The translations under genes were made by a program, and so were the position numbers. This document shows positions 11,830 to 24,876 of a DNA stretch of 64,000 nucleotides, piece by piece. The notes below the pieces were generated by a model. The model searched no databases. It had not been told where the DNA came from and saw only the letters and a list, made by a program, of their open reading frames with translations. Every line of letters starts with the position of its first letter. The first letter of the stretch is position 1. Source of the stretch: Cyprinodon diabolis (lineage: Eukaryota; Chordata; Actinopteri; Cyprinodontiformes; Cyprinodontidae); NCBI GenBank assembly GCA_030533445.1, contig CM060065.1, positions 49,150,464 to 49,214,463 on the forward strand. The letters run 5' to 3'.

Positions 11830-12374
11830 TAACCTGACTCCGCCAGAGGGATTTGCTCCGCATATCCATCTGGAAACCTTCCGTTGAAGTAATTTTGGGA
11901 AGGGGCAAAAATACTGGTTAGCTGATTGGCCTATGTTGGTGATAGACAGGCCAAATAAACCAATCGGATCAACGAAGCATATGACGTACTAACAGAGCGA
12001 CGACGAAGAGGAGCCAATTGATAGATCAAACTCTTGCCAAAACCAGTCGGGAGAAGAGCAAAAACATCTTTTCCTCTGAGAAAAGCCTCCAGAGCAGTGT
12101 TTTGCTCTTCTTTCAGTGAAGAAATACTCTGTAATTCAGATAAAACTTGCTCGATAGCCATGCTAACGCTAGTTTCATCGGCTGAAGCCGCCATGTTCTT
12201 TAGACTGAACTGTCGCGCTTCTCGTTGCGTCACACCTCAACCCGCCTCAAAGCCAACGCTGATTGGACGTTCGTTTGGTGAACGGCTCCAAATTTTCTTT
12301 AACAGAGAGTCTCCAGACTGATGTGCGAGTGAAACCTTGAAAGCTCGCGAGATCAGGATGGTCTCACGAGGCTA
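11830..12374 (-). mobile_element. RecQ-fragment element, copy B (9-bp TSD)
   Basis: 545 bp, minus orientation, flanked by CAGTTCCCT (11821-11829) and CAGTGCCCT (12375-12383), one mismatch. The helicase frame starts at 12192 on the minus strand and is the best preserved: MAASADETSVSMAIEQVLSE, then Walker A PTGFGKS, then LIYQLAPL. The PL continues the RecQ pattern further than the other copies do, before the frame passes into the element's 3' region. Confidence 0.88.
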
Positions 12375-12383
12375 CAGTGCCCT

Positions 12384-14983
12384 GCGACTCCAAGCAAAAT
12401 CCCCCACAACTTCCAGCCACCCTTTCACTGAATTACAGGGCCTGACCAGGAGATGGCGCTTCTCTTTAGATCTTAATGTCCACAAATCATGACAAAATTA
12501 AAATTTTTGAACAAAGATTGATGTTTAAAAAGAAATTCTGGAGGACCAGCCAAAGACCCATGAAAGTGGGGAAATTTTAAATGGCTACAACTGAACCTTT
12601 AGACAGCAGTATGTATAAATACTGAACGCTGTAGCTTTGGACAGTATTCACACAACAAAACAGTTTAAACTGAAACTGATATGAGACAGCCAGTGAGAAC
12701 CAATAATTAGATCATATCACTGGCATGTATTTACACCTAAATATTAACTGTATTTCGGTCTAGACTTTATTTTAGCTATTCTAACAGATAAATACGGTTT
12801 GATTGAATGTTTAAAGTTCTCATCCTGCAGGAAGTTAACACTCTGCTGCAAAGCCAAGTCGTTTACCAACTAACAGGTTTTTAACCATTAACTCTGACCA
12901 GCTTCCATGTTCCGGTTGAACTAAAGATACTTTGAAAGCATAATACTGCCACTGCCATGTTTCGCTGCAGTGTTACGTGGGCAAAACGTTAAATTACAGC
13001 ATCCTACATGTCTTGTGGTATCATGCAAAGATGGCTTCAATGCCTTCCTTTTATTTATTTATTTTTTTAATCCTGATGATACAATTTGTTGGACTCGGGT
13101 TTTAGACATATTAAAGTGCTGCTTTTTTTTTTTACAGAGAGACCTTTGATTTTTTTAAACAAAAAGATGAAGTTGCTGCAACTTCAAAATAGACCTTCAT
13201 ATCTGCGACACTCTTCAGTTTCCGCAAGAAAAAAATGGACATATTACAGCTGTAGGTAGCATTATCTATACACTCCATAATTCCTGTCCACACTTTTGCA
13301 AAGCATTGAAAACAAAGTGGGGAGACTCACTGCCACAGAGAGAACCATCAACATCCACAGTCACTTCTCAGGTCAATCTACATCCATTTATTAGGCTGCT
13401 TGTTTATATTCTGAGTGGTAATCCATAGTAAATATGTAAAAACCTGACTGCACACGTCTGATCGTGACCAAACTCAAAGTCGTTTCCAATTATGACGTTG
13501 CATAATACTTAAACTTCGCATATACTTTTAATCTCTGTATTTATGGTGCAGAAAATGATCATCAGACTTTGACAAAGCTAAGTATTTTCTTTATTATGAT
13601 TTCTTGACATTTTTGTGACCTGTGGAAAATAGCTATTGGGATGCTATAGTTCTATCAGTGAGCTGATGCCTCCGTTGCACCAATAATTTGTTTTATATGT
13701 GACATGTATGTTAATGAGGACATGAAAGACTTCAAAACTTTGATGTGACTGTTTATCATTATGGAGTTTAATGTATAATTTACTCACTAAATCTGCAGCA
13801 GTAATGTTTACCCAAACAAACAAGAGGACACTGTACTGAGCTAGTAAAATATGCTGTGCCACTGAACGCTGCATATCAAATATTACAGTTTCTATACCTG
13901 GAAAGATCAGTCCCTGCAGATTGTAAAGCTCTTTAAAGATGCGTCTTTTCTTGGACAACACTGGTTCTTATGTTGGCATTAGAGCAGCTCTGCAGTTTCA
14001 GCAGACCATGCTCTGCTGGTGTTTTCTCTGCTATCCCTCACACCTGCATTAGCTGGCAGGGAGCCCTGTACCCAGCTATAGGTCACATGCATTGCTGCTT
14101 CTGCTGCTCATGAATAACACATCAATGGGCCTAATCCTGACACATGGGCAAACCAGCAATACCTGATTATATCTGGTGAGCCCTCACTGGAACCGCAATC
14201 TTTTTCATTTGCTCCTATTCTACTCTAAGGGCAAACATCACATAGATTTAGTCTCGTTTCCATAAAACATGCTGAAAAAATTCAGTCTACGTGTTCACAG
14301 ACATGCAAAATGTGCCTTTCCTAATTCAACCAAGATTAGAAAGCTGATCCCCACATTACATTAAAATACATTTACATTGGGGACTGATACACAGACTGTC
14401 ACATATATGCTACATCAATTTGTTGTCATACTATTTGGATTCACATGTATGAGGTGATTGCAAGAACAGTTTTACAGTTCCCTAAAATAATCCTACCACT
14501 GGAAACTTGGACTGAGGATCTGATTAGAGTATTTCTATATGAGCATACCCAGAAATCCCAATCTGTGTCGGCGGTCATCTTTCTGTGATTTCTAAGCATT
14601 TTCCCAGGAAGCTGTGCAGCTGCATTTAAAACTTCTATCCTTGTTTTCCCACTCTCACTGATCATATGAACAGCTTCCAAAACTATTCTGCTGGTTGAGT
14701 ACATATTTTAGATTTTCCAACAACTCTAAATTTCCCCTAAATATTTGAGTGTCCTGTGAAACAGAGAAAACTGACAGGTTCGCTTCCTGTCCTCATTAAG
14801 AAACAACAAAATCTACAAAATCTTGTTGTTTCCTGGAAGCGCAATGAGAGTAAATCATATTTATGTTGTTTGTCATGTTCCCTGCTCTGCATAATGTGCT
14901 CAAACAGCACACCATTGGGGGGTAAGATTTCAGAGTAATTGGATTTTACCGTATGCAAATGGAAACAATATTTACAAGAGCAT
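12384..14983. other. No gene or clear repeat seen
   Basis: Frames of up to about 105 residues occur on the minus strand (13644-13961, 14441-14704). They show no recognisable domain, no splice context and no repeat identity, and I treat them as chance. Confidence 0.45.
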
Positions 14984-15469
14984 AAAACACAATTCTGTGA
15001 ATCTTGCCTGCCAGTTTGTTTTAAACTTCACGGAAAAGATTGAAGCGCAGACGGTTCCGCACCGAAAGCATCCCGGGATTTAGCCCATAAATATAACCAC
15101 CATCAACAGATTGTCGAAAAACTCAAGAAAAAACACAATTCTGTGAATCTTGCCTGTACATCATGGGCTGTTTATAAAGACTGTAACAGGATTGATCAAG
15201 TCTGAACTGTCCAGTGGTGATTTGTCACTTAATACCAGGGGGGCTTAACCTAAATAAAACAAAAATCAGAAATATTGTAAAAGTTTATTTTAACCTTTTT
15301 TTGCATAAATTTTGCATTTTCTCTTCACTTCATGTCTGATTGTGTACAGTTTGTTTTAAACTTCACAGAAAAGATTGAAGCGCAGACGGTTCCGCACCGA
15401 AAGCATCCCGGAATTTAGCCCATAAATATAACCACCATCAACAGATTGTGGAAAAACTCAAGAAAAAAA
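14984..15469 (+). repeat. Segmental direct duplication
   Basis: Unit B (15012-15132) recurs at 15347-15469 with a few substitutions; both start CAGTTTGTTTTAAACTTCAC and end AAAACTCAAGAAAAAA. The preceding 27-base unit ending AATTCTGTGAATCTTGCCTG (14984-15010) recurs at about 15130-15156. The order A-B-A-spacer-B suggests a tandem duplication followed by a deletion. Confidence 0.85.
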
Positions 15470-15858
15470 TTACTGTCACTCTCAAACTCTCAAAAGTTGT
15501 AAACGACTCATTTTCCATGCAGAAGTTTCCGTGTGTCAAGCATAATGAACCATTTAGTCAGAGTTTTCAAGAACAAAAATATCACACTGATCATACAGAA
15601 GTCTGAACATCTCATGTATCAAATATGATGCACTTGGCTTTAAAGGGTTAACCTGTACATTTCATAAAATTATTGGTAGAAATATGCAATTTCAAATGTC
15701 ATTAAACTTGTGGAGTTAGGAAGCTGAGGCAGAGGCATTTCTTTCAAGAAATAAGGTTCAAATTTACTTAAGGTCCTTGGACAGAGCGATAGAGCTCTGA
15801 CTGATGCATTTCAGTACATACATTCACAGACACGCTCCCCCCAGGGGAACTGACCCAC

Positions 15859-16341
15859 TAACCTGGCTCCGCCAGATGGATTTGCTCCGCATATCCTTCT
15901 GGAAACCTTCCGTTGAAGTAATTTTGGGAAGGGGCGAAAATACTGGTTAGCTGATTGGCCTATGTTGGTGATAGACGGGCCAAATAAACCAATCAGATCA
16001 ACGAAGCATATGACGTACAAACAGAGCGACGACGAAAACACAACCACAAGGCAGGCTACTCTTGCCGAAACCAGTCGCTTTCAGTAAAGAAATACTCTGT
16101 AATTCCGTTAAAACTTGCTCGATAGCCACGCTAACGCTAGTTTCATCGGCTGAAGCCGCCATGTTCTTTAGACTGAACTGTCGCGCTTCTCGTTGCGTCA
16201 CACCTCAACCGCCTCAAAGCCAACGCTGATTGGACGTTCGTTTGGTGAACGGCTCCAAATGTTCTTTGACGGAGAGTCTCCAGACTAATCTGCGAGTGAA
16301 ACCTTGAAAGCTCGCGAGATCAGGATGGTCTCACGAGGCTA
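15859..16341 (-). mobile_element. RecQ-fragment element, copy C (9-bp TSD, internal deletion)
   Basis: 483 bp, minus orientation, flanked by CTGACCCAC (15850-15858) and CCGACCCAC (16342-16350), one mismatch. It shares both termini with the other copies but lacks about 60 bp in the middle of the helicase fragment, so the frame jumps from ISLLKA to TGFGKS. Confidence 0.87.
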
Positions 16342-16350
16342 CCGACCCAC

Positions 16351-17809
16351 CCCCTTGCATGAAGAACTTTCTTACACTTGAACATCAGAGCAAAATGACT
16401 TCATCAGGGTCGTTCCCTGTTAGGTTAATATATAACTTTCACTGGCCAGATATATCTTCTATAAACAACAGTCCTCCCCTTCATGCTATGAAGTGAAGGA
16501 CCTGAAGTTTAGAGCCTGTGATGCTAAGAACAGACATATCTCAACACTTTTTACTCCACAAACTATGTTAAATATGCTCCAAAATGCTACTGATGTCATG
16601 AGGATGTTGCGCATTAATCAGCTGTTTATTCCTGTCACTGACACAATCTATCCTCCGCTCTGGAGCAGCAGGACGCTGTCTGTCAGCCTCTATAAGAAAT
16701 GTCTGTTGAGATTTGAGCTTCAGTTTACTGAGCAGAGAGAAAGTAGAGACCTGATTGGATAGCATGCCAAAATACGTCACTTCCAGTGAGGCTAAACCTC
16801 TTAGGCCATCTATGGAGCAGGGGCGGGTCATGAAGCAATCGATACTGATTGGCCAACATGTTGAAACATTTCTGACTGACATTACCAAGACAGCGAGGAG
16901 GTTTCCCCGTGAGTCGAAAGGAAAAAGTGATAATTCAGTCAGAACAGTCAGGAGTTCTGGAGTTTATTATTTTCACCCGTTGTAGTTATGTGTTTTATGT
17001 ATTACAACATTTGTTAATGTAATACGGGACTTTTCGAGCCTCCCCTGTTTCAGAGAGCAGCTTCCCCCACTGGAACTGTCTGATAAAACAAATGATTAAG
17101 CTATGCTGATTTAAAATGATGTGATACCAAGACACGAAAGCAACATTGTTATACTAGTATTAAAGCATAGAAGGCCTAAGGAGACAAATATAAGGGCCAT
17201 GTTCCAGGCAGACACATCTAAATCTAATCTAATATCTGTTCAATTATCCAAGCTCGATTGTTTCTGTGGTTTCACTTCTTACAACCCTCGTTTCATTAAC
17301 CTAATGCTGACTAGTGATCGATTTTCAAAGCAGGTTTAGGTTTAATTGTCTGCAGTAAAAAGGAAAGTGGACAATTATTAGCTGAAAATTATTTGTAGTT
17401 ACCGTTACCACTAACAGTACAGCATAATCAAGTTTGGAAGAGAAATAAGCAATTAGATACATTAAACTAAGACAATTTTATTCCCCAAATATAATTAAAA
17501 CTACTTTTTTGGGATTTAAAATCACAAATCTATCTTTTTTATATTCAAAAACATTTAAAAACAGTTTTAAATTAGCTGCATTTGCACAAAATCGAATTAA
17601 AACCATATGTGTGAGAAAAATTAACTCCCCTGCTGTTGTAGCAAAGGTCACTTATGTCTAGGGTTGGCAAGCTGTCAAAAAAATGACTCAAAGTCCAGAT
17701 ATCATTAGTGAATTGTTCAAGTGAGACTAAATGACAGTGCTAATGCAGATGGTGGAATTCTAATAAATTAGAAAAAAACATTTTTTTAATTCCCAACAGG
17801 TTAAAGCTG
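16351..17809. other. No gene recognised
   Basis: 16493-16985 is more GC-rich than its surroundings and has overlapping frames of up to 106 residues on both strands, but no domain is recognisable. It could be an unclassified transposon remnant. Confidence 0.4.
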
Positions 17810-17879
17810 CTGTGTTTTTAAACTATTTGTCCATCTGCTACTGCTTGTCCATCAATCAGAGGAGCTGGTGCCTGCCTCT

Positions 17880-18110
17880 GTCTTTTAGCAGAAGGCGGGT
17901 TATGCCCTGGACAGGTCTTCTGTCCATTGCAGCTCAACACAGACATACAACCATAGACACGCACCCTCTCAACTTACATACAGACCCCAATAAACCTTAT
18001 CTAAAAATGTTTAGCCAGAGGGAGATAGCTGGAGTACCCAGAGCTCAATCTCTAGGCCGTGATTCAAAGCCAGAACTTTCCCACAGCAAGACTGTAGTGC
18101 CAAAATGTCT
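17880..18110 (+). repeat. Decayed copy of the CCTGGACAGGTC teleost repeat
   Basis: The blocks GCCCTGGACAGGTC, CCATTGCAGCTCAACACAGA and GGAGTACCCAGAG match the order of blocks in the better copy at 48513-48836. Confidence 0.6.
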
Positions 18111-18631
18111 CACCATGCACCACCAGGTTGATTTGGAATAGCACTCTTTCTGAAAATCGGTAAAAAATAAAATCTGTATCTAAGACAAAAACGTTCTTAT
18201 ATAATTCAATGCAAATAGCTAAATATTAAAACTCGAAAACCATCTAAAAACATGGATGTTGAAACTTCACAGAAAAGAAAAAGAAATATATAAAAAAACA
18301 AGAATTAAGCATTTAATCATCTTAATATAAGGCTTATAAAATTTACGCTTTAAAGTGATCAGTTTTGCATTAATTTAATACAATATAATGTAATGAATTT
18401 TCAAAGAATCATGTAAAAACTAATATGTGGTACAGTCTATATGTGAACGACATGTCGTATATATATATAGGGTTGGCTGGAACATGTCATTATAACTTGC
18501 CCATAAAATGAAATGGGATTCAAACTCCAGGTCCCCACGCACTGAAGGCAAAGACTTTACCATGTTGACTTCCCAGAGTTTACCGGTATATGCAGAAGTA
18601 AATGTGTCAAATCACCAAATTATTTTGTGTA

Positions 18632-19359
18632 TGTTGGGATCAGGAGATCTGCCACCTTTCTCCAGCAGAGAGCGCCCTGGGTCTCCTGAGCTGAAGCCAC
18701 CTGCACACCTGATTCATCTGATCAGGAGACCAACTATATAAGCAATGGCTTGACCTTTCTTCAGCGCCGGAGTGTTGACCAGTTTTGGTTAGCGGAACCT
18801 GAGCCAGAGCTTGAATTTAGAATCTCTGTCTGCTCTGGAGAGCAACCTGATCCTAACCAGTCTCTGTCTTCTCTGCTCATAGGAAAACCTGATTGAAGTC
18901 TGTAGCTCTGGAGGAGCTCATGTTTGGAAACCTGCCTGCCTGCCCAGAGAAGCCAAACCTGAAGATCCTCAGTCTGTATCTCCCAGTTAGTTCTCAGGAG
19001 AGAACTAGGAGAACAACTCTAGGTCTGAATCTCGCTAGCCTGAAGCTAAGCTCTGCCGCTGCTGAGCTCTCTGCTGAATCCACAGTCTCTGGACCCAACC
19101 GGTTCCCTCTCTCCACCGATCAGTCTGAACCTCATCAGGTACAAATCAGAATCAAAGCTCTGTCAAGACATCACTGCTACCTGGCTAACCAAACAATCCC
19201 TCTCTGCAGATTACTCTGTGAAACCAAGTCCCGGACCAGTACCAGAACCAGTGCAAATCGTTTACCCTGTGTGTGTTTACCTAAATAAACTGTTAAACTT
19301 TTACTCTGTTTCCTGTGGTGTTCTGCATGTGGGTTTGATCACAGAGACCCATCATGACA
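18632..19359 (+). mobile_element. Solo LTR, family A copy 1 (5-bp TSD GTGTA)
   Basis: 728 bp from TGTTGGGATCAGG to CCATCATGACA, with TG/CA termini and the perfect 5-bp duplication GTGTA (18627-18631, 19360-19364). It has a TATATAAG box at about 18734 and AATAAA at 19284, about 75 bases before the end, as expected of U3-R-U5. No internal retroelement genes are attached. The long open frames inside (for example 18893-19288) are not gene evidence. A homologue is at 34194-34971. Confidence 0.85.
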
Positions 19360-19364
19360 GTGTA

Positions 19365-19855
19365 GGACTTCAGTTTCATCGCTTCCCTGGGCTGACTACT
19401 GTAAGCTTAACAGGAGATGTACAGCAAGTAGGTGTTTGTTAAGCAGCAGCAATATCTGCCTGAATTTGATACCTGGTGGTGGAAAAAAACAATGTTTTTG
19501 TGTGAAAATGGCAAAAGAACAGTTTTTTAATGGCACAAGAATCCCTATGATTTAAATTAGGTAACGTTGGATTTTGTGTGTAACATGTACTTTAGAATAA
19601 ATTCTGAAATAGCTTAATCTGTCTTAGAAAGCAGCACTTTTCTTCAAGACTGTAAATATTTGTTTTCTACTTTCTGCTACTTTAGATAGCCAATAAAATG
19701 TAAAATAATAGCAAATATATGTAATAATATTTTGAAACTCCAAAACATATTTAATCCTTAAGAAACGGTCAGTACAGTTTGTCCGAGTGGAGTTGCCATA
19801 TGTTGATGTTATAAGAAGGGGCAGGGCACTGAGCAGATCTGACCGCCCGAGCAGA
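19365..19855. other. No gene or clear repeat seen
   Basis: AT-rich DNA between the solo LTR and the Tc1 relic. Confidence 0.45.
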
Positions 19856-19859
19856 TCTG

Positions 19860-20590
19860 GTACCTACAACGGCACCTTTAGCCTAATATTTTGTTGTACA
19901 ACCTTTTGAAGCAATCACTGCAATCAAACGATTTCTCTAACTGTCATTGAGACATCAGCTCCTATCAGCAGGTATTTTGGCCCACTCCTCATGAGTGGGC
20001 CAAAACTGCTCCAGTTATCTGACGTTTATGCCTTTTTCAGGGGGCAGGGTTCAGCTCCTGCCAAAGATGCTCAATAGGCTTTAGCTTAATGGCTCTTTAA
20101 AATAGTCCAATGTTTTCCTCTTAGCCATTCTTGGTTGTTTTTTTAGGTGTTTTGGGTCATTATCCTGTTGCAAAACCAATGGCCTGCAACTGAAATCAAG
20201 CTTTCCGACACTGGGCAGCACATTTCTCTCTAGAATTCCTTCATAGTCTTGATATTTCATGTTAACCTGCAAAGATTTAGACCCTTTGTGCCATATGAGG
20301 CACAGGAGCCTCACAGATTCCCCTATGTTTAAAAGTAGGTGATCATAGAGCTGATGTGCCATGGAAATCTTGTCTCAATCGGTGTATAGGACATTCCCCC
20401 AGCTCTTTGGCTTTTAAACATGTAGTTTAGCAAATGTCTTGGTTTTCTACTGTATGTTTCCGAAAATGGTGTCCTCTTTGGTAGTCTGCCATTAAGTCCA
20501 CTCTGGCTCAAACACTGATGGATGTGCAATCTGATTTTTATTGAAGCATGGTTTATAAAACAATGTCTGACTTTCATCCACTCGTTTTTA
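19860..20590 (-). pseudogene. Tc1-like transposase pseudogene
   Basis: Minus-strand frames give the DNA-binding linker (SGLNGRLPKRTPF, about 20490), a block equivalent to WGNVLxTDET that is frameshifted here (about 20375), the second catalytic block QDNDPKH (about 20165) and LKPIEHLWQEL (about 20065), followed by a C-terminus with several stops. The N-terminal HTH half is missing. The first catalytic Asp is lost through the frameshift near 20370, so the product is inactive. Confidence 0.85.
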
Positions 20591-23189
20591 TTGAATTTTG
20601 ATTTATCACTAATTTTTTCAGATTCAAGTTATTTCTCTTTTTACTGTGGCTTTCTCTTTTATTATTTAAGGAGTACCAACAACTTTGTGAAGGTTTATTA
20701 TTTTTAAATCCTGCTATAAAGGTCTTAACAGTATCATTTTTTTAAATCAGTTGCTGTTATAAATTATAATGCAATATATATTTTGCTTAAACATTAATGA
20801 AAACACACTCCAACACTAGATAAATGTAAAAATAAAATCATTATTAGTCATACAATACAGGAAGAGGAAACCAAGCTATAAATTGTCCTTAATTAACTTT
20901 GATACATTGAGAAAGTGTAAACACTTTTTCTGGGATTAATCAATTTTAATCTGTCGCAAAATTCTATTTCCTTTTTCGTAAAATAACCTTTTTTAACTGT
21001 ACTGCTATTTGTAGAAACTTGGGTGAATCCATTTCTATTTGCCTTTTCAAAAACATTTTCCAAAACAGTTTTTGTAAAAGTACTTATTAGCGAGTGATGC
21101 TAGTAGCAGTTAGCTTGTGCCTGAAAAGACTAAAGTTTGCAAATTCAGATTTTTTTTTTAACTCACAACCGAAACATTTGTCAGTTGTGTTTGGTGTCAT
21201 TTCTGTTCTAACTTCAAAGTTAAACGAGTTAGCCAAAGGCACATCTTCTTCCGCTTCTCTGCTTTTATTTCTGCAGGGAGTTCTTGAAACATTCGACACT
21301 TCATTTCACTTTGGAGTACTTTCTGTTTGAAGTAGGAATTCAAAGAGCAGGAACGGCTCATATTTTTGTCCGCTTTTACAGACAAATCTATTAAAGTCTG
21401 GATTTCAGGATAAGTTTATATAAAGAATTTATTAGCTCTTATGGTTTTTATCCCAGTTTTAGCTGTTATCTATTTAATAGTACTCTATAATTGACTTTTT
21501 TATTCATAAATTAGTGTTTAATATTATTGGCAATACTGGGTTTGATGATTTCTGTATTATTTTTCGTATTTATAAGGAGTATTTAGCTGATGTGTTAACT
21601 TGAATTATGTTTTGCCTGGTCTCTATTGTACATATGTAGAAGTTTAAAACATGATAGACATATATATCACTTTTTAACGTTTTCACAATGATTGTGATTT
21701 AATCCCTGAAGTATGTGAAGGCTCATAACATATAATTAAATACATAAATATAAATAACCCATGTAATAAACAAATATATTGTAAAATAAGGAGATGTAAA
21801 AAAAATTTTTTTTCAGTTTTGTTTAACTATTTATTTTATCTCTTTAATTTATTATCTATTTAATTATCTTATACATTTATACTGTAAACATTTCATATGC
21901 AGTAAATTGAGAATTGCAGAATTGCATAATCAAAATATTCTTTCAAAAGCATGTAAATTCTTTATTTGTATAAATAATACAGTGTGAAGACATATGTGTT
22001 TTTAGGATCACAGGCTGAAATGTTCGAGAGCCGTTGCTTTAGTCCATTGTATTTACTGTATCCATTGGCCCCAACCCATAATGGAATGATTTAAGGTATC
22101 TATTTAAGAGGTTTGGCCCGTTTGAGCCATTATATCTTAACCTTAAACCAGCTATAGTGACTCTGTGTGTCTCAAAAAGACATAATTAGATCCTCAGATT
22201 AGTCCAGAGGCATGGGAAATGATTTAATCTACATGGAGCTCTGACCTCACCCAACTTCTCAAACTGCTCTATTCAGCGTTCGCTTTGATATAAGGAGCCC
22301 TGAGCGCTTTCGCTCCTGGGACGGATCAAGCGGCTTCTTCTTTCTGACACGTTTCAAGGGGCTTTTTAACGCAACAGACCTGTTACTGAAATATTTAACA
22401 GTCAGCAAACCAAAGAGGAGCCTGTGGGGCATTTGCCAATGAAGCAATTGCCTTTATAAATATAAATCTTATTAAAATGAATGACTGGATGAAAGTACTT
22501 GCTTTATAGCATCTCCACACTAGGAAGCTGACTCATTAATGCAAAAACATAGGTGGTAAGTTTGAGGTAATTTTCAGGATTAAATAAAGAAATACCAAAG
22601 AGCTTTTCAGCAGTTTCTGCAAACCTTTTTAACCTTCACTAATTCATTTTTAATTAGCTACAGTGACCGCGCCTCCCTTGCTGATTGCCACTTTTGGAGG
22701 ATAAATTTACAGAAAGCATAGAAGTCCTGCAGCATCTGCAGCAAAATGAATAATAGAAGAGCTACTGATTGTACCGTACACACAAGATGTGCATGCCAAC
22801 AATTTGGAGACGCTTATGACAACTCCTCACATTTAACACAGCTGCAATCAGGAGCTGTACATTTCTTGAAAGCAGAGTTTTTGAGGCAGACTGAGCCAGA
22901 GGGCTTTGACCAGAGCTTGAATTGAAATGATGTTATAACGCAAAGAAAACAAGATCAAGAATCCACGAACAAACAAGAGCTGACTGGGAATCTGGGCACA
23001 GAGTCATGGAAAAATATTTACACAGGATTTAGTTAAAGTGCCTGTAAAACACTTGTTTGTTAAAAGAATAGAAAAAAGCATATTAATACTGAAAAATTGG
23101 CCACTTTCATTGTAATAAAACAAATAATAAAAAAATTTTATTTATTAAGAATAATAAAAAACAACTGTGACATGCTTGTTTACATTCAA
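20591..23189. other. No gene recognised; AT-rich DNA
   Basis: Only short frames without domains. No repeat with definable ends was found. Confidence 0.45.
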
Positions 23190-23290
23190 TCACTGCTGCA
23201 CTTTATGAAATAGAAATGTTAAATTCACTGCTAAGCTGCAGCTCATTTACTGTCTGAAACAATAAAAGTTGTCTAAGTCTTACTTAAAAT
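23190..23290 (+). repeat. LINE 3'-UTR fragment
   Basis: The string TCACTGCTGCACTTTATG and the later ACAATAAAAGTTGTCTAAGT recur on the opposite strand in the 3' UTR of the 40.3-42.2 kb LINE. This is a short 3' end of the same or a related family. Confidence 0.6.
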
Positions 23291-23514
23291 TAGCATTTTT
23301 TTTAAAAAATTTGACAGGGAAAAGTTGGCTGTAAGTAACAATGTAAGTATGAGAGCATTACCGTATTTTCGCGACTATAAGGCACATATAAACGTCTTTT
23401 TTTTCCCCTCAAAATGTGTGGCGCGTCCTATAGTGCGGTGCGCCCTATGTGTGTTGTTACTGCGGACGTTTGAGACCACCATGAGAAGATTAAAGCGGGA
23501 AGTGTGGGCGTGGA

Positions 23515-23800
23515 TTGTGTATAAAAGAACAGGTATGTGCTTTATGCAGAACTCCTCATCTCCTCATTGAGGAGATGATGAAAGAGTGGCTGAGGGAGGT
23601 GAATGAAAGGAGACCAGGTGGTGCTTTCCACGCATCATCATCGCTGTTAATCTGTGACTCCATGCGTGCCCATCTCACAGCTGATGTGAAAAACATTTTG
23701 AAACAAATGAACGCTGTGCTTGCTGTTATTCCGGGAGGTCTGACAAAGGAACTTCAACCGCTCGACATCGGTGCGAACCGGCCGTTCAAATTAATGCTGC
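23515..23800 (+). pseudogene. Tigger/pogo DDE transposase fragment
   Basis: The frame reads EEMMKEWLREVNERRPGGAF, then SSLLICDSMRAHLTADVKNI, then VIPGGLTKELQPLDIGANRP. These are the D-containing strand (CDSMRAHL) and the PGGxTxxLQPLD block of DDE_1 pogo/Tigger transposases. The N-terminal CENP-B-like HTH and the last catalytic Asp region are gone, because the element is internally deleted. Confidence 0.8.
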
Positions 23801-24062
23801 TTCACACGGGACACAGCAGGTGCAGCAGAAGCAGCGAGTTTACATGCAAAGTCAATGGTTGACGCGCGTCAATGCGCAGCAAAAGGTCCCGCAGAGCGTT
23901 TTGACCAGCAGGCGCAGCGCGTCTGAGCAGCTGAAGCAGCGCGTCGGGAGCGTTTAAGCATCTGACGCGCTTGACACGCCACCAACGCGCTGCTCCTCGA
24001 GATGGAAAAATTGAATTTTTGCTGCTTGACGCGCCGCATCAACCAATCAGAGAAGCTGATCT

Positions 24063-24633
24063 GGGAGCTGACAGCGAGACAGACACATCGCTGATGATAC
24101 AGAGCGCTGTGATCACTCCTCTGAAACACTTTATTAACGCCTAAATTAACTTAAAATGCTGATACCTGCCGACAGAATCTGTTCGCTTTTATTATCCTGG
24201 TGCCTGCAGTTTAGATTATTTAGATGAAAAACACCTACCAGCCGCCGTGGCGAACCGCGAGGAGGCGACCCGGCCAGAGGCTGCTGTTGAATTAAGTTTT
24301 CAGGTGTATTTTCTCACTTAAAAACATATTATTACTACTTTATTTCCACTGATCACAGCAAATATAGCTGCAAGGCAAAGAAAGGATAGAGTAGCTCCGT
24401 CCCACGTGCGTCAGACATACTTTTGCACTGCGCAGCCAGAGCAGCAAAGCTGCTTCAGCTGCGCGTCAGAACTGGTACAATCTAAACTGCAGACACCAGG
24501 ATAATAAAAGCGAACACATTCTGTCGGCAGATTTCTGCATTTTAAGTTAATTTATGCATCAATAAACTGTTTCAGAGGAGTGATCAAAGCGCTCTGTGTC
24601 ATCTGCGATGTGTCTGTCTCACGGCCAGCTCCC
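24063..24633. repeat. 155-bp inverted repeat nested in the Tigger-like element
   Basis: Arms at 24063-24217 and 24479-24633 are near-perfect complements (GGGAGCTG...TTTAGATT against AATCTAAA...CAGCTCCC). Flanking DNA rich in GCGTC/GACGC motifs (23855-24050, 24405-24475) probably belongs to the same hAT-like MITE. Confidence 0.85.
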
Positions 24634-24876
24634 AGGTTTGATTAATACTTTGTAATAAATACATGAATAAAGCACAATCATGCTCAGTTTTGCTCCCGCT
24701 CTATTTTTAAATACGCAGTAGAGGTATTTAAACGTAGTAGAGGATATGTACCGGTATATGAAACCCACGCCCTATAGTCCAGTGCGCGTTATGTGTGTGT
24801 TAAATACAGTAATGGCACACATAACTGAGACTGCGCCTTTTAGTACGGTGTGCCTTATGGTCGTGAAGATATGGTA

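Larger units (their letters stand above)
23361..24874 (+). mobile_element. Tigger/pogo-like element with TA target sites, holding a nested element
   Basis: The ends CCGTATTTTCGCGACTATAA and its diverged complement (CTTATGGTCGTGAAGATATGG) form inverted termini. TA lies on both sides (23359-23360, 24875-24876). Inside are a pogo-type DDE fragment and, further right, a second inverted-repeat element. Confidence 0.8.

Noticed and set aside
16493..16985. A small gene in the GC-richer patch at 16.5-17.0 kb
   Set aside because: Overlapping frames exist on both strands with no domain, splice pattern or family match. More likely an unclassified repeat.
18893..19288. A 131-codon frame as a gene
   Set aside because: It lies entirely inside a solo LTR with a defined target duplication and has no recognisable domain.
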